Shown: positions 7,735 through 16,573 of the stretch, piece after piece
Layout: the number at the start of each line of letters is the position of its first letter
Position numbering within the stretch: position 1 is the first letter of the stretch
Origin: Bradyrhizobium jicamae
GTDB taxonomy: Bacteria; Pseudomonadota; Alphaproteobacteria; Rhizobiales; Xanthobacteraceae
Direction: 5' to 3'
Length of the DNA: 64,000 bases
Assembly (NCBI RefSeq): GCF_018130215.1
Contig: NZ_JAFCKQ010000018.1
Coordinates: 1 to 64,000, forward strand
The notes under the pieces: model-generated
Database searches by the model: none
What the model saw: only the letters and a program-made list of their open reading frames with translations
What the model was told of the DNA's origin: nothing
Program-made: the position numbers and the translations under genes

Positions 7735-9015
7735 ATGACAGATCGCCTTCCGGGGTTTTCCACCCTCGCCGTGCATGCCGGTGCGCAGCCTGATCCCACC
7801 ACCGGCGCGCGGGCGACGCCGATCTACCAGACCACGTCATTCGTGTTCAACGATGCCGACCATGCCGCCTCGCTGTTCGGCCTGCAGGCGTTCGGCAACA
7901 TCTATACGCGCATCGGCAACCCGACCAATGCGGTGCTCGAGGAGCGCGTCGCCGCGCTCGAAGGCGGCACCGCGGCGCTGGCGGTTGCCTCCGGCCACGC
8001 GGCGCAGGTCATCGTGCTGCAGCAGCTGATGCGGCCCGGCGACGAGGTGCTCGCCGCGCGCAAGCTCTATGGCGGCTCGATCAACCAGTTCACCCACGCC
8101 TTCAAGGCGTTCGGCTGGAACGTGGCCTGGGCCGACCCCGACGACGTCGCAAGCTTCGAGCGCGCGGTGACGCCGCACACCAAGGCGATCTTCATCGAGT
8201 CGATCGCCAACCCCGCCGGCAGCATCACCGACATCGAGGCGATCGCCGCCGTGGCGCGCAAGGCCGGCGTACCGCTGATCGTCGACAACACGCTGGCTTC
8301 GCCCTATCTGATCAAGCCGATCGATCACGGCGCCGACATCGTCGTGCACTCGCTGACCAAGTTCCTCGGCGGTCACGGCAACTCGCTCGGCGGCGTCATC
8401 GTCGATGCCGGCACCTTCGACTGGTCGAAGGACAACAAGTATCCGATGCTGAGCGAGCCGCGCCCGGAATATCACGGCATCCGGATCCAGGAGACGTTCG
8501 GCAACTTCGCCTTCGCGATCGCCTGCCGCGTGCTCGGCCTGCGCGACCTCGGCCCCGCGCTGTCGCCGTTCAACGCCTTCATGATCCTGACCGGCATCGA
8601 GACGCTGCCGCTGCGCATGCAGAAGCACTGCGACAATGCCAAGGCGGTGGCGGAATTCCTCTCCTCGCACCCTGCAGTCTCGGCCGTGAACTATGCCGGC
8701 CTGCCCGACGACCGGTACCACCAGCTCCAGCGCAAGTATTCCCCGAAGGGCGCCGGCGCAGTGTTCACCTTCAGCCTCAAGGGCGGCTACGACGCCGGCG
8801 TCAACCTGGTTTCGAACCTGAAGCTGTTCTCGCATCTCGCCAATGTCGGCGACACGCGCTCGCTGGTGATCCATCCGGCCTCCACGACCCACAGCCAGCT
8901 CGACGACGAGGCCAAGGTGAGGTCGGGGGCAGGCCCCGACGTGGTGCGGCTGTCGATCGGCATCGAGGACAAGGAAGACCTGATCGCCGACCTCGACCAG
9001 GCCCTGCGGGCCTGA
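7735..9015 (+). CDS. metY: O-acetylhomoserine aminocarboxypropyltransferase (sulfhydrylase)
   Basis: 426-residue PLP enzyme of the Cys/Met metabolism family. It makes homocysteine (or methionine with methanethiol) from O-acetylhomoserine. The MetY subtype is suggested by the STLAVHAGAQPDPTTGARATPIYQTTSFVF opening region (residues 7-36), the SRIGNPT-like YTRIGNPTNAVLEERVAALEGG segment and length over 420. The PLP lysine is K209 in HSLTKFLGGHG. The C-terminal SIGIEDKEDLIADL motif is intact. It is a lone gene, preceded by a possible structured leader and followed by a weak terminator. Some related enzymes accept O-succinylhomoserine, so the acyl donor is inferred. Confidence 0.93.
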   Translation: MTDRLPGFSTLAVHAGAQPDPTTGARATPIYQTTSFVFNDADHAASLFGLQAFGNIYTRIGNPTNAVLEERVAALEGGTAALAVASGHAAQVIVLQQLMRPGDEVLAARKLYGGSINQFTHAFKAFGWNVAWADPDDVASFERAVTPHTKAIFIESIANPAGSITDIEAIAAVARKAGVPLIVDNTLASPYLIKPIDHGADIVVHSLTKFLGGHGNSLGGVIVDAGTFDWSKDNKYPMLSEPRPEYHGIRIQETFGNFAFAIACRVLGLRDLGPALSPFNAFMILTGIETLPLRMQKHCDNAKAVAEFLSSHPAVSAVNYAGLPDDRYHQLQRKYSPKGAGAVFTFSLKGGYDAGVNLVSNLKLFSHLANVGDTRSLVIHPASTTHSQLDDEAKVRSGAGPDVVRLSIGIEDKEDLIADLDQALRA

Positions 9016-9028
9016 TCACCCGCCCTGT

Positions 9029-9055
9029 CCGGAGCGCTGCGCCGCATCGCTCCGG
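9029..9055 (+). terminator. probable terminator after metY
   Basis: Perfect 8-bp stem ccggagcg (9029-9036) / cgctccgg (9048-9055), 14 nt past the metY stop. The following run is only ctatttg, so efficiency is doubtful. Confidence 0.45.
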
Positions 9056-9143
9056 CTATTTGTCCGGAAAGGACCGGTCTCTCGTTAACGCACCTTCCGC
9101 CATAAAATGGCAGTGATAGGCTCCGTGATTCGGGAGACCATTG

Positions 9144-9521
9144 ATGTTGCGCCGGATACTGCCAATTGCGATCGCACTTTCAGCGATCCCGCCCGCCGAG
9201 GCCGCCGACGGCCCCACCCCCGCCAAATCCGCGACCGTCCGCGCCGCGCGGCAGCTTCCGCCCGGCCTGCCCCGCCGCCACTACGCCTACCGCACCACGG
9301 TCGCGCCGCCGACCTACGTGCATCCCAGGGTGATCCCGCTCAATTCCGAGCCATTAATCGTCCGTTTGCCCGGCGAGCCGCTGCTGCCGGGATCGGCGTC
9401 CCTGCCCGGCTATTACGGCAATGCCTACTCCTACAGCTACACGGGCCCCTATTACGGCGGCGCCTATGTGGATTATTGGGATCGCCTGCCCTACGCCTGC
9501 GGCATCTACGGCTATTGCTAG
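9144..9521 (+). CDS. small exported Tyr/Pro-rich protein, function unknown
   Basis: 125-residue protein with a clear Sec signal peptide: a Leu-Arg-Arg start, a hydrophobic core and a likely cut after Ala-Glu-Ala near residue 21. The mature part has no recognisable domain. It is rich in Pro, Tyr and Gly (YYGNAYSYSYTGPYYGGAY) and ends with two Cys (CGIYGYC), which suggests a periplasmic or surface location. A GGGAG ribosome site lies 7 nt before the ATG at 9144. It ends 14 nt before nadQ begins. Confidence 0.7.
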   Translation: MLRRILPIAIALSAIPPAEAADGPTPAKSATVRAARQLPPGLPRRHYAYRTTVAPPTYVHPRVIPLNSEPLIVRLPGEPLLPGSASLPGYYGNAYSYSYTGPYYGGAYVDYWDRLPYACGIYGYC

Positions 9522-9535
9522 CGCGGGACGATCGC

Positions 9536-10492
9536 GTGGCAAGATCGGCGCAGAAAACCCGCGCATCGGCTTCGGGGAACGCAATCACCGCCGACCTCGT
9601 CGCGGTGCTGGTCGCCGTCAGCGACGGCGTGCCTGACATCATGACCATCGCCGGCGGATCGGCGCTGCCGAGCGGCCCGTTCGAGTTCACGCATCGCTCG
9701 CTGCAGACCGCTCTCCGCGCCTGGGTCGAGGCCCAGACCGGCCACCCGCTCGGCTATGTCGAGCAGCTCTACACCTTCGCCGACCGCGGCCGGTCCGGCG
9801 ACAGCAAGGCGCCGCACAGCATCTCCATCAGCTATCTCGGCCTCACCCGCGAGGACAAGGTGGGCGAAGGCTTCGAGGCCCATTGGCACGGCTGGTACGA
9901 GTATTTCCCCTGGGAAGACCATCGCGCCGGCGCGCCGGCGTTTCTCGCCAAGGCGGTCGCACCGAAGCTAAGGGCGTGGGCGAAATCGGCGCCTTCACCG
10001 ACCCTGCAGCGCGAACGCTGGCAGCGCTGCGCCATCACCTTCGGCCTCGACGATCGCGACTGGAACGAGGAGCTGGTGCTGCAGCGCTACGAGCTGCTCT
10101 ACGAGGCCGGGCTGATCCCCGAGGCCGGTCGTGACAATGGCCGCGATGCTCCTATCGTGCCCGGCAAGCCGATGACCGCGGATCATCGCCGCATCCTCGC
10201 TACCGGCATCGCGCGGCTGCGCGCCAAGATCAAATATCGTCCCGTGGTGTTCGAGCTGATGCCGTCCGAGTTCACCCTGCTGCAACTGCAACGCAGTGTT
10301 GAGGCGCTCGCAGGCCGGCTGGTCCACAAGCAGAATTTCCGCAGGCTGATCGAGCAGCAGGAACTCGTTGAAGAGACTGGCGCAATCGCGACCGATACCG
10401 TCGGCCGCCCGGCCAAGCTGTTCCGCTTCCGTCATGCCGTGCTGGCCGAACGGGCCGTCGCCGGTACCAAGCTCCCGCTTTCCCGCACTTGA
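9536..10492 (+). CDS. nadQ: NAD biosynthesis regulator, NadQ/NrtR-like
   Basis: About 318 residues, immediately upstream of nadABC. The N-terminal half looks like a Nudix-type fold (DLVAVLVAVSDGVPDIM; later VEQLYTFADRGR and SISYLGLTRE), as in Nudix-related NAD regulators. The C-terminal ~100 residues have the winged-helix arrangement (FTLLQLQRSVEALAG, HKQNFRRLIEQQELVEETG, GRPAKLFRFR). In alphaproteobacteria the repressor of nadABC is NadQ, and location plus domain layout fit. I saw no intact Nudix hydrolase box. GTG 9536 is inferred from the frame and domain boundary. The TGA stop lies inside the -35 box of the nadA promoter. Confidence 0.82.
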   Translation: MARSAQKTRASASGNAITADLVAVLVAVSDGVPDIMTIAGGSALPSGPFEFTHRSLQTALRAWVEAQTGHPLGYVEQLYTFADRGRSGDSKAPHSISISYLGLTREDKVGEGFEAHWHGWYEYFPWEDHRAGAPAFLAKAVAPKLRAWAKSAPSPTLQRERWQRCAITFGLDDRDWNEELVLQRYELLYEAGLIPEAGRDNGRDAPIVPGKPMTADHRRILATGIARLRAKIKYRPVVFELMPSEFTLLQLQRSVEALAGRLVHKQNFRRLIEQQELVEETGAIATDTVGRPAKLFRFRHAVLAERAVAGTKLPLSRT

Positions 10493-10519
10493 CAGCCCTT
10501 ATGCTCAGGATAAGTATAA
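10489..10519 (+). promoter_or_regulatory. nadA promoter
   Basis: A perfect TTGACA -35 (10489-10494) overlaps the nadQ stop codon. The -10 is weaker: aagtat at 10512-10517 (17-nt spacer), or gtataa two bases later. The -10 lies within the right arm of the first nad operator, a classic repressor arrangement. Confidence 0.6.
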
Positions 10520-10546
10520 GCCATCTTATGCTCAAGGAGAGTATAA
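10499..10546 (+). promoter_or_regulatory. tandem NadQ-type operators before nadA
   Basis: Two copies of an 8-5-8 palindrome spaced 27 bp apart. Site 1 is ttatgctc (10499-10506), spacer aggat, aagtataa (10512-10519). Site 2 is ttatgctc (10526-10533), spacer aagga, gagtataa (10539-10546). Site 2 is a 7/8 palindrome and its spacer contains the nadA Shine-Dalgarno; it ends at the base before the ATG. Assignment to NadQ rests on proximity to the regulator gene. Confidence 0.7.
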
Positions 10547-11533
10547 ATGGCCTCACTCGATACCGCACTGCTCGACCGTACCGCACCACTCTATGAGCGC
10601 GTCAAACGCGTGATCCCGCCCTTCGAATGGGCCACCTTCGCCGAAGACGTCGATGCGATCCTCACCCTGAAACGCCGCCGCAACGCGGTTGTGCTGGCGC
10701 ACAACTACCAGACGCCGGAGATCTTCCACGGCGTCGCCGATATCGTCGGCGACAGCCTGCTGCTCGCACGCGAGGCGACCAAGGTCGATGCCGACATCAT
10801 CGTGCTCGCCGGCGTGCATTTCATGGCCGAGACGGCCAAGCTGCTGAACCCGGCGAAGACCGTGCTGATCCCCGACCTCAAGGCCGGCTGCTCGCTCGCC
10901 GATTCCATCACGCCGGAGGACGTCCGGCTGATGCGCTCGCGCTACCCGGACGCGCCTGTCGTCGCCTATGTCAACACCTCGACCGCCGTCAAGGCCGAGT
11001 CCGATATCTGCTGCACTTCAGGCAACGCGCTGAAGGTCGTGGAATCGCTTCGTACCGAGCGCGTCATCATGCTGCCGGACGAATATCTTGCGAAGAACAT
11101 CGCCAAGCAGACGGACAGGAAGATCATCGCCTGGAAAGGCCATTGCGAGGTGCATGAGCTGTTCACCGCCGACGACGTGCGCCAGCTGCGCGAGGATCAT
11201 CCTGGCATCACCATACTGGCGCATCCGGAGTGCCCGCCCGAGGTCGTGGCGGAAGCGGATTATTCCGGCTCGACGGCCGCGATGTCGTCGTTCGTGGAGA
11301 CCAGGCGTCCCCCGCGCGTCGTGCTGCTGACGGAATGCTCGATGAGCGACAACATCGCCGCGCAGCATCCGGATATCGACTTCGTCCGCCCCTGCAACCT
11401 CTGTCCGCACATGAAGCGGATCACGCTGAAGAACATCCGTCACGCGCTGGAGACCAACCAGCACGAAGTGACTGTTGATCCTGCGATCGCCGACCGCGCG
11501 CGGCGGAGCGTTGAAAGGATGCTGGCGCTATGA
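10547..11533 (+). CDS. nadA: quinolinate synthase NadA
   Basis: 328-residue [4Fe-4S] enzyme that condenses iminoaspartate with dihydroxyacetone phosphate to give quinolinate. Cluster cysteines are visible at C115 (LKAGCSLAD), C200 (WKGHCEVHE) and in RPCNLCPHMK (C283/C286). The AHNYQTPEIF and GSTAAMSSFV motifs are intact. The ATG follows operator 2 directly, with AAGGAGA as ribosome site. It overlaps nadB by 4 nt (ATGA), so nadA-nadB-nadC form one coupled operon under NadQ-type control. Confidence 0.97.
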   Translation: MASLDTALLDRTAPLYERVKRVIPPFEWATFAEDVDAILTLKRRRNAVVLAHNYQTPEIFHGVADIVGDSLLLAREATKVDADIIVLAGVHFMAETAKLLNPAKTVLIPDLKAGCSLADSITPEDVRLMRSRYPDAPVVAYVNTSTAVKAESDICCTSGNALKVVESLRTERVIMLPDEYLAKNIAKQTDRKIIAWKGHCEVHELFTADDVRQLREDHPGITILAHPECPPEVVAEADYSGSTAAMSSFVETRRPPRVVLLTECSMSDNIAAQHPDIDFVRPCNLCPHMKRITLKNIRHALETNQHEVTVDPAIADRARRSVERMLAL

Positions 11534-13080
11534 CAACAGATATGTCCAGCCTGACAGGCCGCCCCGTCATCATCGGCGGCGGCGCCGCCGGGCTCATGAC
11601 CGCGCTTTGTCTCGCACCCGAGCCGGTGGTGCTGCTGTCGAAATCACCTCTCGGCGCGGAAGCCTCCAGCATGTGGGCGCAAGGCGGATTGGCGGCAGCG
11701 GTCGGCGAAGACGATACGCCGGCCCTCCACTTCACCGATACGATCGCGGCCGGTGCCGGGCTGTGCGACGAAGCCGCGGCATGGCGGATCGTCCATGAGG
11801 CGCCGGCAGCGGTGGAACGGCTGACAGCGCTCGGCGTCGCCTTCGATCGGCGGCCCGACGGACGCTGGCGCCTCGGGCTCGAGGCCGCGCATGGCCGCAA
11901 GCGCATCGTGCACGCTACCGGCGACGGCACCGGGCGCGAGATCATGCGGGCGTTGATCGCGGCAGTCCGCCGCACGCCGTCGATCACGCTGCTTGAAGGC
12001 GTCGAGGCGCGCCGGCTTCTCGTCGAGGACAATGCGGTCAGGGGCGTGCTGGCGGCGAATGACCGCGGCGTCCTGACGCTCTCCACCAATCGCGTCGTGA
12101 TCGCAACCGGCGGCATCGGCGGATTGTTCGCCGACAGCACCAATCCGGGCGGATGTTTCGGCCAGGGGCTCGCGCTCGCGGCACATGCCGGCGCAAAGCT
12201 CTCCGATCTCGAATTCGTTCAGTTTCATCCCACCGCCTTCGACGGGCCGTCGCGGCCGATGTCGCTCCTCACCGAGGCGATCCGCGGCGACGGCGCGGTG
12301 CTGATCGACGAGACGGGACTGCGGTTCATGGCGGACGAGCCCGGTGCCGAGCTTGCGCCGCGCGACATCGTCGCCCGAGCGGTGTGGCGCCACCGTGCCG
12401 CCGGACATCGCACCTTCCTCGATGCGCGCAAGAATCCGGGCGCGGATTTCCCGCAGCGCTATCCTATGATCAGCGCCTTCTGCAAGATGGCCGGCATCGA
12501 TCCTGCCAATGATCCGATCCCGATCCGGCCGGCGGTCCACTATCACATGGGCGGCATCGCCGTTGACGGCGAAGGACGCAGCAGCGTGCAGGGCTTGTGG
12601 GCCTGCGGCGAAGCGGCCCGCACCGGGCTGCACGGCGCAAACCGGCTCGCAAGCAACTCGCTGATGGAGGCGATCGTCTGCGCGCGCTGGGTCACCGAAA
12701 GCATCGACGGCCTCGGTGCCGGTCCGCGCGCGATGCTGCGGGACCAGGCCCATGCGGCCCCAGCCGATCCCGCGATCGTGCGTCCGATCCTGACACAAGG
12801 GCTCGGCGTGCTGCGCGACCGCGACGGGATCGCACGCGCGATCCGCAGCCTTCATCCGCTCGCGCGCGCCCAGAGCACGGCGTCCGACGCAGCCCTGGTC
12901 GGATTGATGATCGCGGTTGCCGCCATCAGGCGCGAGGAAAGCCGTGGTGGCCATTTCCGCAGCGATTTTCCGGAGAGCGCCCCATCCGCCCAATCCTCAT
13001 CCCTCACCCGCGCGGACGCCCTCGCTACCGCGCGCGATATCGTCGAATCGATCCCATCCGCCAGGAGTGCCAAATCATGA
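11530..13080 (+). CDS. nadB: L-aspartate oxidase NadB
   Basis: 516-residue flavoenzyme that oxidises L-aspartate to iminoaspartate, the substrate of NadA. The dinucleotide-binding motif is VIIGGGAAGLM near residue 13. The succinate-dehydrogenase-like active site region includes EFVQFHPTAF and LAPRDIVARAVW. HYHMGGIAVDGEGR and the GLHGANRLASNSLMEA FAD-cap motif are conserved. The start ATG lies within the nadA stop (ATGA), and its own stop overlaps the nadC ATG. Confidence 0.97.
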   Translation: MTTDMSSLTGRPVIIGGGAAGLMTALCLAPEPVVLLSKSPLGAEASSMWAQGGLAAAVGEDDTPALHFTDTIAAGAGLCDEAAAWRIVHEAPAAVERLTALGVAFDRRPDGRWRLGLEAAHGRKRIVHATGDGTGREIMRALIAAVRRTPSITLLEGVEARRLLVEDNAVRGVLAANDRGVLTLSTNRVVIATGGIGGLFADSTNPGGCFGQGLALAAHAGAKLSDLEFVQFHPTAFDGPSRPMSLLTEAIRGDGAVLIDETGLRFMADEPGAELAPRDIVARAVWRHRAAGHRTFLDARKNPGADFPQRYPMISAFCKMAGIDPANDPIPIRPAVHYHMGGIAVDGEGRSSVQGLWACGEAARTGLHGANRLASNSLMEAIVCARWVTESIDGLGAGPRAMLRDQAHAAPADPAIVRPILTQGLGVLRDRDGIARAIRSLHPLARAQSTASDAALVGLMIAVAAIRREESRGGHFRSDFPESAPSAQSSSLTRADALATARDIVESIPSARSAKS

Positions 13081-13928
13081 CCCTCAATCCGTTGTTGCCG
13101 CTGATCTACGAGTCGATCGTGCATACCGCCTTGCGCGAGGATCTCGGCCGCGCCGGCGATATCACGGCCGATGCCATCGTGCCGGCGAGCCAGCAGGCCC
13201 GGCTGGTAATGCGAGCCCGCCAAAGCGGCGTCGTTGCCGGGCTCGACGTCGCGGGCTGCGCGTTCCGGACGATATCGTCCGCAATCGAGCTTCGCGCCGA
13301 GCGCCCCGACGGCAGCACCGTCGAGCCCGACCAGGTGATCGCGATCATCGATGGCCCGGCCCGCAGCCTGCTCACCGCGGAGCGGACCGCGCTCAACTTT
13401 CTGTGCCACCTCAGCGGCGTCGCGACCGCGACCGCGACCCTTGTGAAAGCAGTCCAGGGCACGCGCGCGCAAATCGTCTGCACGCGCAAAACCACGCCAG
13501 GACTGCGCGCGCTGGAAAAATACGCGGTGCGCGCCGGCGGCGGCGGCAATCACCGGTTCGGTCTCGATGATGCCGTGCTGATCAAGGACAATCACATCGC
13601 GCTCGCCGGCGGCATCCGCACGGCGGTGGAGCGCGCCAAGGCCAACACGGGCCACATGGTCAAGATCGAGGTCGAGGTCGATACGTTGTCGCAACTCGAG
13701 GAGGCATTGTCGCTCGGCGTCGATGCCGTGCTGCTCGACAACATGACCACGGAGCAACTCGCACGGGCCGTGGAGATGGCGCGCGGCAAGGCGATCACAG
13801 AAGCCTCCGGCCGCATCACCGCGGCAACCGCGGCGGCGATTGCCGCGACCGGCGTGGATTTGATCTCGGTCGGCTGGGTGACCCACAGCTCCGCCGCGCT
13901 GGATATCGGTCTCGACTATTTGCCGTGA
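13077..13928 (+). CDS. nadC: nicotinate-nucleotide pyrophosphorylase (carboxylating) NadC
   Basis: 283-residue quinolinate phosphoribosyltransferase, the third de novo step giving nicotinate mononucleotide. Signatures are REDLGRAGDITADA at the N terminus, ERTALNFLCHLSGVAT, the CTRKTTPGLRALEKYAV PRPP/quinolinate region with GGGGNHR, and the C-terminal EASGRITAATAAAIAATGVD barrel strands. The 4-nt overlap with nadB makes it the last gene of the operon. Its stop is only 4 nt from the convergent heme A synthase gene. Confidence 0.97.
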   Translation: MTLNPLLPLIYESIVHTALREDLGRAGDITADAIVPASQQARLVMRARQSGVVAGLDVAGCAFRTISSAIELRAERPDGSTVEPDQVIAIIDGPARSLLTAERTALNFLCHLSGVATATATLVKAVQGTRAQIVCTRKTTPGLRALEKYAVRAGGGGNHRFGLDDAVLIKDNHIALAGGIRTAVERAKANTGHMVKIEVEVDTLSQLEEALSLGVDAVLLDNMTTEQLARAVEMARGKAITEASGRITAATAAAIAATGVDLISVGWVTHSSAALDIGLDYLP

Positions 13929-13932
13929 ATGA

Positions 13933-15018
13933 TCAGCCGGGCTGGCCGACCGGAACCAGCTTCGGCTGGTCCCGTGCGGTCCGGCGCGCGGCGAGCCGCT
14001 CGGCCTGCAGGACGGCAAGCGTCAATACCGCGATCGCGACCGCCTGGTGCGTCAGCGCCAGATCGATCGGCACCTGATGCAGCAGTGTGAGGATTCCGAG
14101 CGTCGCCTGGACTGTGATCGCCCCGACCAGCCACCAGGCGCCCGCGACCACGGAGCCTTCGGCGCGCGAACGCACTGCGTCGATCGCGTGCGCGATCGCC
14201 AGTGCGAACAGCAGATAGGCGGTCATGCGATGCTCGAACTGCACGGTCAGCGTATTGTCGAACAGATTGCGCCACCACGGCGTCTCGAACCACAGCCGGT
14301 CGGCGGACGGAACGAACGCTCCGTCGATTTCGGGCCAGGTATTGAACACCCGGCCCGCGCGCAGGCCCGCGACCAGCGCGCCGAAATAGAGTTGCACGAA
14401 GGTGAGCACCAGCAGCACCGCGCTCGTGAGCTTCAGCCTGATCGTCGCGACCGCAGGCGGACGCTCCGTCAAACGGCGCAGCGTCCAGACGATCGCGGCG
14501 AAAATCAGGAGCGCCAGCACGAGGTGCGTCGCAAGCCGATACTGCGACACCTCGACGCGCTCCGACAGTCCCGAGGCCACCATCCACCAGCCGACGGCGC
14601 CTTGCAGTCCGCCAAGGGCGAAGATCAGCCACAGCCGCCGCTTCAACTCGCCGCTCATCCCACCGCGCCAGAGGAAGTAAAGAAACGGCAGCAGATAGGC
14701 GACGCCGATGAAGCGGCCGAGCAGCCGGTGGCTCCATTCCCACCAGAAGATCGTCTTGAATTCGCCGAGCGTCATCCCGGCGTTGAGCTCGCGATATTGC
14801 GGGATCGCCTTGTAGCCCTCGAATGCCTGGGTCCACTGCGCTTCGGTCAGCGGCGGCAGCGCACCTGTGACGGGCTTCCATTCCACGATCGACAGGCCGG
14901 ATTCGGTGAGCCGCGTGGCGCCGCCAACCAGCACCATCAGCGCAATCAGCGCGGCAACCGACATCAGCCATATCCTGACCGCGCGGTACTGGGTGGTGCT
15001 AGCGGAAAGACCGGCCAT
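13933..15018 (-). CDS. ctaA: heme A synthase (COX15/CtaA type)
   Basis: 361-residue inner-membrane protein with eight hydrophobic helices that oxidises heme O to heme A for aa3-type cytochrome oxidases. Four helix histidines typical of COX15 are seen: WWEWSHRLLGR, YRLATHLVLAL, QFEHRMTAY and LLHQVPIDLALTHQAVA. The GATRLTESGLSIVEWKP loop near the N terminus is the family signature. The start at 15018 (MAGLSAST) is preferred over an upstream ATG because an AGGG ribosome site precedes it and the sequence matches the family. Convergent with nadC. Confidence 0.95.
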   Translation of the reverse strand: MAGLSASTTQYRAVRIWLMSVAALIALMVLVGGATRLTESGLSIVEWKPVTGALPPLTEAQWTQAFEGYKAIPQYRELNAGMTLGEFKTIFWWEWSHRLLGRFIGVAYLLPFLYFLWRGGMSGELKRRLWLIFALGGLQGAVGWWMVASGLSERVEVSQYRLATHLVLALLIFAAIVWTLRRLTERPPAVATIRLKLTSAVLLVLTFVQLYFGALVAGLRAGRVFNTWPEIDGAFVPSADRLWFETPWWRNLFDNTLTVQFEHRMTAYLLFALAIAHAIDAVRSRAEGSVVAGAWWLVGAITVQATLGILTLLHQVPIDLALTHQAVAIAVLTLAVLQAERLAARRTARDQPKLVPVGQPG

Positions 15019-15111
15019 TTCGCCCTGACTTGATTGGATTTTCGCGCCCCTTATAGTCCGACCTATCAGCCACGCAAGCTCCGCCGAGATCACGAGTCGC
15101 ACATATCCGCC

Positions 15112-15327
15112 ATGGCCATACGTACCCGCAAACTGCTCGGAACCATCGCCCTGCTGATCCTGGTGCTGGTGTGGTCGCTGCTCGGCATGACGGTGGCACA
15201 GACGCCGTGGCTCGCCAATTCCGGTTGGCTCCAGGCGATCTTCTATGTCGTGGCCGGCCTCGGCTGGGTGCTGCCGGCAATGCCGATCGTCGCCTGGATG
15301 TCACGGCCCGACCGCGCTGCGGGCTGA
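15112..15327 (+). CDS. DUF2842 small membrane protein
   Basis: 71-residue protein with two hydrophobic helices (TIALLILVLVWSLLGMTVAQ and AIFYVVAGLGWVLPAMPIVAW) joined by a TPWLANSGWLQ loop. It ends in the short WMSRPDR tail typical of DUF2842. This family is widespread in Rhizobiales and is divergently placed beside the COX15 gene here, possibly linked to respiratory assembly, but its role is unknown. Confidence 0.8.
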   Translation: MAIRTRKLLGTIALLILVLVWSLLGMTVAQTPWLANSGWLQAIFYVVAGLGWVLPAMPIVAWMSRPDRAAG

Positions 15328-15405
15328 TTGTAACGGACCGACGGCTCACATCGCATTGCGCGCGACGCTCGCACGCCAGGCCTGCCGATCCGGGGCAATT
15401 ACAGC

Positions 15406-16524
15406 TCAGTTTCGCGCGCTGCGTGTTGGCTGCACCGGCGCGAACATGACGCCCGAAAGCAGCACCCGCATCACCCGCAGCGAGCGAACGCGGCCGTCCC
15501 AGGCGATGCGCGGCAGCGCGTGGAGGTTGGTGCGTCCCTGCGCTCCGACGATGCCTGGCAATGTGGACACCGCGCTGGCAAAGCCGGCTTCCTCCGCCAT
15601 CACCACGTGCTGGCGGCGGAAAGAGCCGCGGTCGCCGAACGGAAACGCGAAGTGGCTCACATCGCGGCGGAACGCACTCTCGGCGACCGCCTTCCCCATC
15701 TTCATCTCGCGCCGCGCGTCCGCGTCCCTGAGATTCGACAGCGCGGGATAGTTCACGGTGGCGCAGCCGAACGTGAGCCTCGGATCGCCAGCGAGTTTCG
15801 CCAGATCGGCCCAGTCCAGCGACGCGCTGCGCGACAGCCCGGCGAGATCGACGGCATAGCGCCTGCAGAGGTCGTTGATGGCGAGCGAGAGGTCCGGAGG
15901 CGGCAGCTTGCGCATCCAGGCGAACAGATAGTCGAACAGCTCGTATTTGTCCGAGAGCTCCGAAACCACGAAATGCCGCTCGGCGCCGTCGATCATCAGG
16001 CTGATGCGGCTTTCGCGGCCGATGACGTCCTCCAGCGCCAGCCACCAGGCCTCCCCCACGCCGTCGGGAAAGGCCGTCGACAGGTACAGGGTGGCGGAAA
16101 CGCCATGCCGCGCCAGCACGGGATAGGCGTGGGTGATGAAATCCTTCGCACCGCTATCGAAGGTCAGGCAGACAAAGCGCCGCCGCTCCGGCAGCGTCAC
16201 GGCGCGCCGGCACGCCTCGTCGATGCCGACGATATCGTAGTTCCAGCGCTTCAGCGCGCCGATCGCACGATCAAGGAATTTTGGCGTGATCTCGCCGGAC
16301 CTCAGCGGCTGGAACCGCGCGCTCGCGGGCGGCCGAACCCGCTCGAAGCGCAGGATCGCGCCGGCGCCGCCGGCCTCGCGCTGCTTCAGGAGGAATGCGC
16401 CACTGAAATAGGCGAACTCGATCTGCGCCCGCCGCAAAAACCTGTTGTCCGACGCCACCGTCCCGCCCCGCCCGGCGGTTCCCACGACCCCCGACGCGGC
16501 ATTGTTATTACTTTTTGTTGACAT
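15406..16524 (-). CDS. polysaccharide deacetylase-fold protein with degenerate catalytic motifs
   Basis: 372 residues with a NodB-like domain from about residue 110 to 340. Motif 1 is LTFDSGAKD (121-128), where the metal-binding second Asp of TFDDG is Ser124. Motif 2 is GCATVNYPALSNL, where both histidines of the usual SHTxxHP are replaced (Ala255 and Tyr259). Motif 3 (HFAFPFGDRGSF) and the C-terminal LPRIAWDG remain. With the whole Asp-His-His metal triad gone, deacetylase activity is unlikely; a carbohydrate-binding or structural role is possible. It is divergent from a CelD-like acetyltransferase. The ribosome site is unusually close to the ATG. Confidence 0.85.
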   Translation of the reverse strand: MSTKSNNNAASGVVGTAGRGGTVASDNRFLRRAQIEFAYFSGAFLLKQREAGGAGAILRFERVRPPASARFQPLRSGEITPKFLDRAIGALKRWNYDIVGIDEACRRAVTLPERRRFVCLTFDSGAKDFITHAYPVLARHGVSATLYLSTAFPDGVGEAWWLALEDVIGRESRISLMIDGAERHFVVSELSDKYELFDYLFAWMRKLPPPDLSLAINDLCRRYAVDLAGLSRSASLDWADLAKLAGDPRLTFGCATVNYPALSNLRDADARREMKMGKAVAESAFRRDVSHFAFPFGDRGSFRRQHVVMAEEAGFASAVSTLPGIVGAQGRTNLHALPRIAWDGRVRSLRVMRVLLSGVMFAPVQPTRSARN

Positions 16525-16573
16525 TTCCCTGCGAAGGTCGCCCCGCGGGGAACTGTAAACAAAATCTTACAAA

